DNA of 64,000 bases from Burkholderiales bacterium (GTDB taxonomy: Bacteria; Pseudomonadota; Gammaproteobacteria; Burkholderiales; Burkholderiaceae_E), in NCBI GenBank assembly GCA_026399835.1, contig JAPLQE010000069.1, positions 81,335 through 145,334 of the forward strand, in the 5' to 3' direction. The translations under genes were made by a program, and so were the position numbers. The notes under the pieces were generated by a model that was given only the letters and a program-made list of their open reading frames with translations, ran no database searches and had not been told where the DNA came from. The first letter of the stretch is position 1; every line of letters starts with the position of its first letter. Below are positions 55,089 to 63,380 of this stretch, piece after piece.

Positions 55089-56240
55089 ATGATCGAACGT
55101 TCGCTGTTCTCCGAGCACCACGAGCAGTTCCGGGATACCGTCCGCCGCTTCCTCGAGAAGGAGGTCGCACCGCACCACGCCCGCTGGGAAGACGAGGGCT
55201 ACGTCGATCGCGAGGTCTGGACGAAGGCGGGCGAGGCAGGGCTGCTGTGCACGTCGATGCCGGAGGCCTATGGCGGTGCCGACGCCGACAAGCTCTACTC
55301 GGTGGCGCTCTTCGAGGAGATCGCACGGCAGGGCTACACCGGGCTGGGCTTCGGGCTGCACAACGAGATCGTCGCGCCCTACATCCTCAGCTACGGCACG
55401 GACGCGCAGAAGGCGAAGTACCTTCCGGCGATGGCCCGCGGCGAGATCGTCGGGGCGATCGCGATGAGCGAACCGGCCGCGGGCTCGGACCTGCAGGGGA
55501 TCCGCTCCACGGCGACGGATGCGGGGGATCATTTCCTGCTCAACGGATCGAAGACCTTCATCACGAACGGCTGGCACGCGGATCTGGTCATCGTCGTGGC
55601 CAAGACGGATCCGTCGGCCGGCGCCAAAGGCACGAGCCTGCTGCTGGTCGAGCGCGGGATGCCCGGGTTCGAGAAGGGGCAACGGCTCAAGAAGGTGGGC
55701 ATGAAGGCCCAGGACACCTCGGAGCTCTTCTTCGACAACGTCGCGGTGCCCAAGGCGAACCTGCTGGGCGACGTCAATCGCGGCTTCGTCTACCTGATGC
55801 AGGAGCTGCCCTGGGAGCGCCTGCAGATCGCCATCTCCGGCATCCAGGCAGCCCAGTCGGCGATCGACTGGACGCTCGAGTACACGAAGGAGCGCAAGGC
55901 GTTCGGCACGACGGTCGCAGCGTTCCAGACGACGCGCTTCAAACTCGCCGAACTGCAGACGGAGGTGCAGGTGGCCCGCGTCTTCGTGGACCGCTGCATC
56001 GAACTGCTGATGCAGAAGAAGCTCGACACGGCGACGGCCTCGATGGCGAAGTACTGGTGCAGCGACCTCCAGTGCAAGGTGATCGACGAATGCGTGCAGC
56101 TGCACGGCGGCTACGGCTACATGTGGGAGTACCCGGTCGCCCGTGCCTGGGCTGACGCGCGCGTGCAGCGCATCTACGGCGGGACGAACGAGATCATGAA
56201 GGAGGTGATCGCCCGCTCGATGGGGCTGGGCGGTCGCTGA
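55089..56240 (+). CDS. Acyl-CoA dehydrogenase
   Basis: This 383-residue FAD enzyme performs alpha,beta-dehydrogenation of an acyl-CoA. It has the N-terminal helical domain, the FAD/substrate segment AIAMSEPAAGSDLQGIRSTA, KTFITNGWHADLVIVVAKT, a helix with LPWERLQIAISG, where the long-chain/isovaleryl class keeps its catalytic Glu, then LHGGYGYMWEYPVARAWADARVQRIYGGTNEIMKE. Chain-length specificity is uncertain. AGAGGT precedes the ATG, 22 bases after the hybrid kinase stop. Confidence 0.93.
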   Translation: MIERSLFSEHHEQFRDTVRRFLEKEVAPHHARWEDEGYVDREVWTKAGEAGLLCTSMPEAYGGADADKLYSVALFEEIARQGYTGLGFGLHNEIVAPYILSYGTDAQKAKYLPAMARGEIVGAIAMSEPAAGSDLQGIRSTATDAGDHFLLNGSKTFITNGWHADLVIVVAKTDPSAGAKGTSLLLVERGMPGFEKGQRLKKVGMKAQDTSELFFDNVAVPKANLLGDVNRGFVYLMQELPWERLQIAISGIQAAQSAIDWTLEYTKERKAFGTTVAAFQTTRFKLAELQTEVQVARVFVDRCIELLMQKKLDTATASMAKYWCSDLQCKVIDECVQLHGGYGYMWEYPVARAWADARVQRIYGGTNEIMKEVIARSMGLGGR

Positions 56241-56309
56241 AGCCTGCCGGTCGTCCGGCCGGCAGGGCAGGGGCGCCGCAGGCTTTGGTACGGGTTATGA
56301 GCTCGCCGG

Positions 56310-56336
56310 ATAATTATAGCGAAGCACTATAGTTAT
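56310..56336. promoter_or_regulatory. AT-rich imperfect palindrome between convergent genes
   Basis: ATAATTATAG (56310-56319) and CTATAGTTAT (56327-56336) match as an inverted repeat at nine of ten positions around a 7-base spacer. Such an AT-rich block is striking in this GC-rich sequence. It lies between the ends of the acyl-CoA dehydrogenase and livK genes, where an operator is not expected. Confidence 0.5.
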
Positions 56337-56370
56337 CCCCATGAAGCTGAACCGCCCCGCCCCGACATGC

Positions 56371-56393
56371 AAACGGCCGCCCGAAGGCGGCCG
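56371..56393 (-). terminator. Terminator-like hairpin after livK
   Basis: CGGCCGCC (56374-56381) pairs with GGCGGCCG (56386-56393) across CGAA; on the minus strand the stem is followed by three T's. The stem is strong and the T run short. It lies 45 bases after the livK stop. Confidence 0.6.
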
Positions 56394-56437
56394 CAGCAAG
56401 GCCCGTGCGACGCGCGGGGCGCGCCGCAGCGTCAGGA

Positions 56438-57622
56438 TCACTTCTCCGGCGGCACCGTCAGGTAGTCGGTGACCTTCACCCAGCGGCCGTTCTGGATCTG
56501 TGCCATGCGGCTCTGGTCGTTGCCCAGGCGCTTGCTGGCGGAGAAGCTCATCGCGGGTGCGCCGAACATGTCGGGCGGGAACTTGGTGGACTCCATCGCC
56601 TTCACGAAGCTGTCGACCGTCAGGGTCGGGCCCGCGACCCGCGCGGCCGTCGCGAACATGTCGACGATCGTGTAGCCGTAAGCCGAGAAGACGGTCGGAT
56701 CCTCGTTGAACTTCGTCTGGTACTTCGTCGCCCAGAACCGGATCTTGTCGTCGGCGGTATCGACGTACGGCTGCGCGGCGGTGTGCATGCCGTACAGGCC
56801 GTCCATCGCCTTGCCGCCGAGCTTGTGGATCAGGTCGGTGTAGCCGGCGCTCGAGACCATGAAGTCGGGCGAGAAGCCGGTCTTGCGCGACTCGCCGATG
56901 GTGCCGATGGTCTCGCGGATGATGGTGCCCATCACCACCAGGTCGCAGTTGGCCGCCTTCATGCGGGCGACCTGCGACGAGAAGTCGGTCGAGCCGCGCT
57001 TGAACGAGGTCTTCTCGGCGAAATCGGTGCCCAGGGACTTGAGCGCCCACTCGGCACCGCGCAGCACCTCCAGGCCGAACTCGTCGTCCTGGTAGATCAC
57101 GCAGGCCTTCTGGTACTTCTTGCGCTTGTACATCTCTTGCACGCCGACGCGCATCTGGTCGTAGTAGGTGGCGGCGAAGGAGAACTTCAGCTTGTGCGGC
57201 GGATCGTACATCTCGCGCGCGGCGGTCACCGGCAGGAAGTTGATGACGCCCTTCTCGAACTGGATGGGCATCGCGGCGTTGTTCATCGCGGTGCCGATGT
57301 GACCGAGCACGGCGAAGACCTTGTCCTGGTTCACCAGCTTCTGGGCGACGAGCACGGCCTTGCGTGGATCGTAGGCGTTGTCTTCGATCAGCATCTTGAT
57401 CTTGCGGCCGTTGATGCCGCCCTGCTCGTTGATCTCCTCGACGCGCAGGACCATGCCGTTGCGGGTCTGCTTGCCGAAGCCGGCGACCGGACCGGACAGG
57501 TCCTGGATGGTGCCGATCTTGATCTCGTCCTTGGTGATGCCCTGGCCCTGTTGGGCGTGGGCGGCGCCGACGGACATCGCGAGGATGCCGACGGCGACGG
57601 AGGTCATGCGCGTGAAGTTCAT
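56438..57622 (-). CDS. livK: Branched-chain amino acid-type ABC transporter substrate-binding protein
   Basis: This 394-residue periplasmic binding protein of the HAAT/Leu-Ile-Val family has a signal peptide ending AAHA before QQGQGITKDEIKIG. The mature part has the type I periplasmic fold (IQDLSGPVAGFGKQTRNGM, NEQGGINGRKI, AVLGHIGTAMNNA). Ligands of such proteins range from branched amino acids to aromatic and organic acids; the adjacent acyl-CoA synthetase favours a carboxylic acid, by inference. GAGGAG precedes the start at 57622. It is the last gene of the livH-M-G-F-ligase set. Confidence 0.93.
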   Translation of the reverse strand: MNFTRMTSVAVGILAMSVGAAHAQQGQGITKDEIKIGTIQDLSGPVAGFGKQTRNGMVLRVEEINEQGGINGRKIKMLIEDNAYDPRKAVLVAQKLVNQDKVFAVLGHIGTAMNNAAMPIQFEKGVINFLPVTAAREMYDPPHKLKFSFAATYYDQMRVGVQEMYKRKKYQKACVIYQDDEFGLEVLRGAEWALKSLGTDFAEKTSFKRGSTDFSSQVARMKAANCDLVVMGTIIRETIGTIGESRKTGFSPDFMVSSAGYTDLIHKLGGKAMDGLYGMHTAAQPYVDTADDKIRFWATKYQTKFNEDPTVFSAYGYTIVDMFATAARVAGPTLTVDSFVKAMESTKFPPDMFGAPAMSFSASKRLGNDQSRMAQIQNGRWVKVTDYLTVPPEK

Positions 57623-57706
57623 GTCTCGTCTCCTCTGTGAAGGGGTGCGGTGCCCGCCCTCGGAAGGGGCTCTGCGACGACCGCTGCTACGTTGCCACGG
57701 ATCGGA

Positions 57707-59566
57707 TCAGCCGCGATACATCCCCTCGATGAGCTCGGCGTACTTCTGCTGCACCAGCTTGCGCTTGAGCTTCATCGTAGGGGTCAATTCCTCGTCCTCG
57801 GCGGTCAGCTGGGTCTCGATCAGCCGGAACTTCTTGACCTGCTCGACCCGCGCGAACTTCCTGTTCACCGACTCGATCTCGCGCCAGATGAGGTCCTGGA
57901 CCTCCTTGGCGCGGGTCAGGCTGGTGTAGTTGGAGAAGGGCACGTCGTGATCCTGCGCGAAGCGCTCGACGTTCTCCTGGTCGATCATCACCAGCACGGT
58001 CAGGAAGGGCTTCTTGTCGCCGATCAGCACGGCGTCGGTCACGTAGGGCGAGAACTTCAGTTCGTTCTCGAACTCGCTCGGCGTGATGTTCTTGCCGCCG
58101 GCGGTGATGATGATGTCCTTCATCCGGTCGGTGATCCGGAAGAAGCCGTCGGCGTCGACGGTACCGACGTCGCCGGTGTGCAGCCAGCCCTCGGCGTCGA
58201 CGGTCTCGGCGGTCTTCTCGGGCTGGTTCAGGTAGCCCATGAAGACGTTCGGCCCGCGGATCAGCAGCTCGCCGGTGGTCTCGTCGACGCGGACCTCGTT
58301 GAAGTAGCAGGCCTGACCGATCGAGCCGGGCTTGATGCGGTCCCAGGGCATCCAGGTGGATGCGCCGCAGGACTCGGTCTGGCCCCAGACCTCGAGCATC
58401 GGCAGCCCGAGCGCCATGTACCAGCGCACCAGGTCGGGCGAGATCGGGGCGGCGCCGGTCAGCAGGTAGCGCGCGCGGTGGATGCCGATCAGCTTGCGGA
58501 CGTTGTCGAGGGCGATCAGTCGCGCGATGCGGAACTTGAGCTTCTGCATCGTGCTGACCGGACGGCCCTCGATGACCGCGTCGGCGATCGAGCGGCCGAC
58601 GCCGATCGACCACGCGTAGGCGGCCTGCTGGACCTTGCCGGACTCGGCCACGCCGATCATCACGGCCGAGTAGAACTTCTCCCAGATCCGCGGCACGGCG
58701 GTGAACAGCGTGGGCGCGATCTCGCGGACGTTCTCGGGGACGGTCTCGGGGTTCTCGACGAAGTTGAGCACCGTGCCGCTGTAGATGCCGATGAAGGCGC
58801 CGCCCAGCCGCTCGGCGACGTGGCACAGCGGCAGGAAGCACATCCGCTCGTCGGTGTGGTCGCCGCTTGCGATGCGGTTGTAGCCGCGCACGGTGTAGAC
58901 CAGCCCGCGGTGCGAGTGCATCGCGCCCTTGGGTCGGCCGGTGGTGCCCGACGTGTAGATCAGGATCGCGAGGTCCTCGGGGCCGCGCGACTCGAGACGC
59001 TGCTCGAAGAGGCCCGGGTTCGACGCATCGTGCTGGCGGCCGAGGTCGCGCAGCGCCGACAGGCTCATCACGCCGGGGTCGGACAGGTCGCGCAGGCCGT
59101 CCATGTCCATCACGACGATCCGGCGCAGCAGCGGCAGGTGCAGCCGAGCCTCGATGGCCTTGTCGAGCTGCTCGTCGTCCTCGACGAACAGCACGACGGT
59201 GCGCGAGTCCTCGGCCAGGTACTGCACCTGACTGGCCGAGTCGGTCGGGTAGATGCCGTTCGAGACGCCGCCGGCACTGAGCACGGCCATGTCGGCGAGC
59301 ACCCATTCGACGCGGGTGTTCGCGAGGATGGAGGCGGTCTCGCCCGGCTGCAGGCCGAGTGCGACCAGGCCCATCGTGATCTCGCGCACCGCCTCGCCGC
59401 TCCGCGTCCAGGTCCAGGCGCGCCAGATGCCGAGATCCTTCTCGCGCATCAGCGTGCGCGGGCCGCGCTCGGCCACGCCGTTCCAGAAGATCCGGTGGAC
59501 GGTCTCGCCGGCGATGGCCAGCTCCGGACCGGGGCGGATGGAGGAGAGATCCCAGAGGTTGCTCAT
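57707..59566 (-). CDS. AMP-dependent acyl-CoA synthetase (long-chain type)
   Basis: This 619-residue adenylate-forming ligase activates a carboxylic acid to its CoA thioester. It has the P-loop-like YTSGTTGRPKGAM (about residues 209-221), the A5 motif WGQTESCG, the A7 motif LHTGDVGTVDADGF and the A8 region ITDRMKDIIITAGGKNITP. Length and layout match the FadD15/long-chain FAA class. The start overlaps the livF stop by ATGA (59563-59566), so ligase and importer are made together. That suggests the imported compound is activated straight away. Confidence 0.93.
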   Translation of the reverse strand: MSNLWDLSSIRPGPELAIAGETVHRIFWNGVAERGPRTLMREKDLGIWRAWTWTRSGEAVREITMGLVALGLQPGETASILANTRVEWVLADMAVLSAGGVSNGIYPTDSASQVQYLAEDSRTVVLFVEDDEQLDKAIEARLHLPLLRRIVVMDMDGLRDLSDPGVMSLSALRDLGRQHDASNPGLFEQRLESRGPEDLAILIYTSGTTGRPKGAMHSHRGLVYTVRGYNRIASGDHTDERMCFLPLCHVAERLGGAFIGIYSGTVLNFVENPETVPENVREIAPTLFTAVPRIWEKFYSAVMIGVAESGKVQQAAYAWSIGVGRSIADAVIEGRPVSTMQKLKFRIARLIALDNVRKLIGIHRARYLLTGAAPISPDLVRWYMALGLPMLEVWGQTESCGASTWMPWDRIKPGSIGQACYFNEVRVDETTGELLIRGPNVFMGYLNQPEKTAETVDAEGWLHTGDVGTVDADGFFRITDRMKDIIITAGGKNITPSEFENELKFSPYVTDAVLIGDKKPFLTVLVMIDQENVERFAQDHDVPFSNYTSLTRAKEVQDLIWREIESVNRKFARVEQVKKFRLIETQLTAEDEELTPTMKLKRKLVQQKYAELIEGMYRG

Positions 59567-60342
59567 CGCCAGGTCTTCTTCTTCTTCCAGCGGCGCTCGC
59601 CGCGCGCGCCTTCTTCCTTCATGCCGAGATAGAACTCCTTGATGTCTTCCTTCTCGCGCAGGACGGCACAGGTGTCCTCCATGACGATCCGGCCGTTCTC
59701 GAGCACGTAGCCGAAGTCGGCGGCGTTCAGGGCCATGTTGGCGTTCTGCTCGACCAGCAGCATCGAGGTGCCGCGCTCGCGGTTGATGCGCACGACGATC
59801 TCGAAGATCTCCTTCGTGAGCCGCGGCGACAGGCCGAGCGAGGGCTCGTCGAGGAGGATCAGCTCCGGGGCGGCCATGATCGCGCGCGAGATCGAGAGCA
59901 GCTGCTGCTGCCCGCCCGAGAGCAGGCCCGCGTCCTGCGTGGCCCGCTCCTTGAGGATCGGGAAGTAGCCGTAGACGGTCTCGATGTCGCGGGCGACCTG
60001 GTCGCGATCCCGCCGGGTGTAGGCGCCCATCAGCAGGTTGTCGCGCACCGACAGCAGCGGGAACACCTCGCGGCCCTCGGGCACGTGAGACAGCCCGCGC
60101 TGCACGATGGTCGCCGGGTCGCGGGCGGTGATCGGCTCGCCCTTGAAGTCGATCGAGCCGCGGCGCGGATCGATGATGCCGCTGATGGTCTTGAGGATGG
60201 TCGTCTTGCCGGCGCCGTTGGAGCCGAGCACGGTCGCGATCTCGCCCCGGGCGACCTCGAGGCTGACCCCGCGGATCGCGCGGATCGGGCCGTAGGCGCT
60301 CTCGACGTTGGCGAGCTTGAGGATCGGCGCCTCGGTGCTCAT
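59563..60342 (-). CDS. livF: Branched-chain-type ABC transporter ATP-binding protein LivF
   Basis: This 259-residue ATPase has Walker A GSNGAGKTT, Q-loop GLSHVPEGREVFPLLSV, signature LSGGQQQLLSISRAI, Walker B LILLDEPSLGLS and the switch residue in LLVEQN. LivF differs from LivG by its shorter insert and the HVPEGR segment. A Lys/Arg-rich tail follows. It overlaps livG by ATGA (60339-60342) and the ligase gene at its end. Confidence 0.94.
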   Translation of the reverse strand: MSTEAPILKLANVESAYGPIRAIRGVSLEVARGEIATVLGSNGAGKTTILKTISGIIDPRRGSIDFKGEPITARDPATIVQRGLSHVPEGREVFPLLSVRDNLLMGAYTRRDRDQVARDIETVYGYFPILKERATQDAGLLSGGQQQLLSISRAIMAAPELILLDEPSLGLSPRLTKEIFEIVVRINRERGTSMLLVEQNANMALNAADFGYVLENGRIVMEDTCAVLREKEDIKEFYLGMKEEGARGERRWKKKKTWR

Positions 60343-61160
60343 GCGCGCTTCCTGTCGAAGGGCTCGGCGCGGCGCAGGAACGACATGTCCTCGACCGCGC
60401 CGAGGTAGGCCTCGATGACCCGCGGATCGGACTGGACCTCGCGCGGCGTGCCGATCGCCAGCGGCTCGCCCTGCGCCATCGCGAGCACGCGGTCGGACAC
60501 GCGCGAGACGAGCGTCATGTCGTGCTCGACCATCAGCACGGTGATGCCGAGGTCGTGCTTGATGTCCTGGATCCAGAAGGCCATGTCGTCGGTCTCCTCG
60601 ACGTTCAGGCCCGACGAGGGCTCGTCCAGCAGCAGCAGCTTGGGGCGGGTGCAGAGCGCACGCGCGAGCTCCACCACCTTGCGCACGCCGTAGGGCAGGC
60701 CGGCGACCAGGGAGTCGCGGTGGTGCTGAAGGCCGAGGAAGTCGATGACCTTCTCGGCTTCCTCGCGGGCCTCGCATTCGGCGCGGCGCGCGGCGGGCGT
60801 GAACAGCAGCTCGCTCCAGAAGCCGGTCTTGCGGTGGACATGGTGGCCGATCAGCATGTTCTGCAGCACCGTCGCGTACTCGAACAGCTCGATGTTCTGG
60901 AAGGTGCGCGCGATGCCCAGCTCGGCGACGCGATACGGCGGCACCTCGGACAGCCGGTGCCCCTCGAAGTCGATCGTGCCTGCGGTGGGCGTGTAGATGC
61001 GGCTGATCAGGTTGAAGACGGTGGTCTTGCCGGCGCCGTTGGGCCCGATGATCGTGAAGACCTCGCCGCGGCCGACGTCGAAGCTGACCTTGTTGACCGC
61101 GAGCACGCCGCCGAAGCGCACCTGCAGGTCACGGGCGGAGAGCAGCGGGGTGTCGCTCAT
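60339..61160 (-). CDS. livG: Branched-chain-type ABC transporter ATP-binding protein LivG
   Basis: This 273-residue ATPase has Walker A GPNGAGKTTVFNLI, the LivG-type ARTFQNIELFEYATVLQN Q-loop, an insert with HHVHRKTGFW, a signature-like LPYGVRKVVELARAL (YG in place of SGG, which is common in LivG), Walker B LLLLDEPSSGLN and the switch His in MVEHDM. It overlaps livM by ATGA (61157-61160). Confidence 0.94.
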   Translation of the reverse strand: MSDTPLLSARDLQVRFGGVLAVNKVSFDVGRGEVFTIIGPNGAGKTTVFNLISRIYTPTAGTIDFEGHRLSEVPPYRVAELGIARTFQNIELFEYATVLQNMLIGHHVHRKTGFWSELLFTPAARRAECEAREEAEKVIDFLGLQHHRDSLVAGLPYGVRKVVELARALCTRPKLLLLDEPSSGLNVEETDDMAFWIQDIKHDLGITVLMVEHDMTLVSRVSDRVLAMAQGEPLAIGTPREVQSDPRVIEAYLGAVEDMSFLRRAEPFDRKRA

Positions 61161-62233
61161 TTCAGTCGGTCCGACTTGGCGAAGGCCTTCTGCCGCTTGA
61201 ACATGCCCTTGCGGTAGAAGGGGAAGAGCTGGAACCAGGTGCGGACCTTGAGCCAGCGGCCGTACAGGCCCATCGGCTCGAACAGCACGAAGGCCACCAG
61301 CACGATGCCGTAGACGACGGCCTGCAGGCCCTCGGCCTGGCCGATCGATTCGGGCAGCCAGTCCTTCCCGATGGCGATGAGCTGCGGCATGGTGATCAGG
61401 AAGATCGCGCCGAGGAAGGCGCCGTGCACGAAGCCCAGGCCACCGACCACCACCAGCAGCAGCAGGTCGACCGACTGCACGAGGCTGAACTGGTCGGGCG
61501 ACAGGAAGCGCAGCTTGTGTGCGTACAGGGCGCCCGCGACGCCGGCGAGCGCCGCCGAGATCGCGAAGGACAGGCCCTTGTAGTAGGCCAGGTTGATGCC
61601 CATGCTCTGCGCCGAGATCTCGGAGTCGCGGATGGCGACGAAGGCACGGCCGGTCGGGGATCGCAGCAGGTTCAGCACGCCCAGCGTGACGAGCACGCAC
61701 AGCACCAGGCACAGGTAGTAGAACGAGGCGTCGTCGTCGAGCTTCCAGCCGAAGATGTCCGGCGCCTTGACATGCAGGCCGGCGTTGCCGCCGGTGACGC
61801 TCTCCCAGCGCGCGAACACCTCCTCGACGATGAAGCCGAACGCGAGGGTCGCGATGCCGAGGTAGATGCCCTTGACGCGCAGCGCCGGCACGCCGACCAC
61901 CACGCCGGTGCCGGCCGACAGCGCCATGGCCGCCGCGAGCGCGAGCGGGAACGGCCAGCCGTGGTTGGTGAGGTAGGCCTGCGTGTAGGCCCCCACGCCG
62001 AGGAAGGCCGCATGCCCGATCGAGACCTGGCCGGTGAAGCCGGCGAGCAGCATCAGGCCCAGGCCGACGATGGAGTAGATCAGCACGAAGGAGAGCTGCG
62101 CGAGCCAGTACTCGGGCAGCAGCCAGGGTGCGACCACGAGCGCTGCCATCAGCGCGCCGTACCAGAACTTCTGGCCGCCGTGCTTGGCGAGCGCGACGTC
62201 GTCGGCGTAGGAGGTCTTGAAGAGGAAGCGCAT
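61157..62233 (-). CDS. livM: Branched-chain-type ABC transporter permease LivM
   Basis: This 358-residue inner-membrane permease has about nine to ten helices, with the LivM landmarks LAGFTGQVSIGHAAFLGVGAY, ALRVKGIYLGIATLAF, AIRDSEISAQSMGIN (ATPase-contacting loop) and a basic C-terminal tail. It pairs with LivH to form the pore. It is separated from livH by an 82-base spacer with a repeat-like element. Confidence 0.94.
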   Translation of the reverse strand: MRFLFKTSYADDVALAKHGGQKFWYGALMAALVVAPWLLPEYWLAQLSFVLIYSIVGLGLMLLAGFTGQVSIGHAAFLGVGAYTQAYLTNHGWPFPLALAAAMALSAGTGVVVGVPALRVKGIYLGIATLAFGFIVEEVFARWESVTGGNAGLHVKAPDIFGWKLDDDASFYYLCLVLCVLVTLGVLNLLRSPTGRAFVAIRDSEISAQSMGINLAYYKGLSFAISAALAGVAGALYAHKLRFLSPDQFSLVQSVDLLLLVVVGGLGFVHGAFLGAIFLITMPQLIAIGKDWLPESIGQAEGLQAVVYGIVLVAFVLFEPMGLYGRWLKVRTWFQLFPFYRKGMFKRQKAFAKSDRLK

Positions 62234-62234
62234 G

Positions 62235-62311
62235 TCAGCGCCGCCCGGCCGCCCGAAGGCGCTGACGCGCCCCCTCGGGGGGCAGCGAACGTAGTGAGCG
62301 TGGGGGCGTCA
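62235..62311. repeat. REP-like palindromic element between livH and livM
   Basis: TCAGCGCC (62235-62242) pairs with GGCGCTGA (62258-62265), followed by CCCCCTCGGGGGG and the segment GCAGCGAACGTAGTGAGCG then TGGGGGCG. Elements with this look are frequent between genes in Burkholderiales genomes. It could protect upstream livH RNA or reduce read-through. Confidence 0.6.
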
Positions 62312-62315
62312 TGGC

Positions 62316-63191
62316 CTATACCTTCTTGCGGAGCTTCTCGCCGAACAGGCCGTTCGGCTTGAACCACAGCATCGCCAGCACCACGATGTAGGGCGCGACG
62401 TCCTTGAATCCGGTGGGCAGGTAGAAGCCCGACAGCGACTCCACCACGCCGATGATCAGTCCGCCGACGATGGCGCCCGGCAGGCTGCCGAAGCCGCCCA
62501 CCACCGCTGCCGGGAACGCCTTGAGGCCGATGAAGCCCATGTTCACGTGGACGAAGGTGATCGGGGCGAGCAGCAGGCCGGCCACCGCCGCGACCGCCGC
62601 CGCGAGCGCCCAGACCAGGCCGTTGAGCCGCTTGACCGGGATGCCCATGTAGTAGGCGGCGAGCTGGTTCTGCGACGAGGCCTGCATCGCGATGCCGACC
62701 GTCGAGTAGCGGAACACGGTGTAGAGGATCGCGCAGAGCAGTGCGGTCGAGCCGATCACGACCACCTGCTCCACCGACAGCAGCAGACCTCCGACGGTCA
62801 GCACGACGTCCTTGTAGGGGACGGGCAGCGTATGGGTCTCGGTGCCGATGCCGGGCACCATGGTGATCAGCCCGCGCACGATGTAGCCGATGCCGATGGT
62901 GAGCATCACGATCGTGAACTGGGGCTGGCCGAGGATCGGCCGGATGACGAGGCGCTCGACGACGAGACCGAAGACGCCCATCGCTGCGATCGCGGAGAGG
63001 ATCGCGAGCCAGAAGGGGAAGTCCAGCATCGTCATGGCGGCGAGGCCGCCGAAGGCGCCGAGCATCATGAGATCGCCCTGCACGAAGCTGACGGTCTCGG
63101 TCGCCTTGTAGATGAGCACGAAGCCCAGCGCGATGAGCCCGTAGATGCAGCCCTGCGCGATACCGCTGATGACCAGTTGGAGGAACTGCAA
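62316..63191 (-). CDS. livH: Branched-chain-type ABC transporter permease LivH
   Basis: This 291-residue inner-membrane permease has the typical LivH N-terminus (LQLVISGIAQGCIYGLIALGFVLIYKATETVSFVQGDLMMLGAF), loop AMQASSQNQLAAYYMGIPV and GGFGSLPGAIVGGLIIGVVESL. A TTG start at 63191 is chosen: it gives the usual length, GAGAGAG lies just upstream, and the longer frame upstream is not protein-like. It is first of the transport operon. Confidence 0.9.
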   Translation of the reverse strand: MQFLQLVISGIAQGCIYGLIALGFVLIYKATETVSFVQGDLMMLGAFGGLAAMTMLDFPFWLAILSAIAAMGVFGLVVERLVIRPILGQPQFTIVMLTIGIGYIVRGLITMVPGIGTETHTLPVPYKDVVLTVGGLLLSVEQVVVIGSTALLCAILYTVFRYSTVGIAMQASSQNQLAAYYMGIPVKRLNGLVWALAAAVAAVAGLLLAPITFVHVNMGFIGLKAFPAAVVGGFGSLPGAIVGGLIIGVVESLSGFYLPTGFKDVAPYIVVLAMLWFKPNGLFGEKLRKKV

Positions 63192-63310
63192 GTTGCTCTC
63201 TCGTGGGTCGTCCGTGTCTCCGGGCGCGTAATCTAGCACGGGGCTTCCGAAGCTCTGCAAGAGAAACCTTGGGATGCGGGATGCGCGCATTCGTGTTGCG
63301 CTGCGGCATC

Positions 63311-63380
63311 CGCGCGTGACCGCGGGGTGAACGGTCGCGACGCCGGGTGTCCGGCTACCCCAGGCCGCGGTCACCGCGCG
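63311..63380. repeat. Long inverted repeat upstream of livH
   Basis: CGCGCGTGACCGCGG (63311-63325) and CCGCGGTCA with C CGCGCG (63365-63380) pair with one bulged base around a 39-base spacer. The right arm contains the stop codon of the Cho-like gene. It may be that gene's transcript end, or an operator for the liv operon. Confidence 0.5.
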
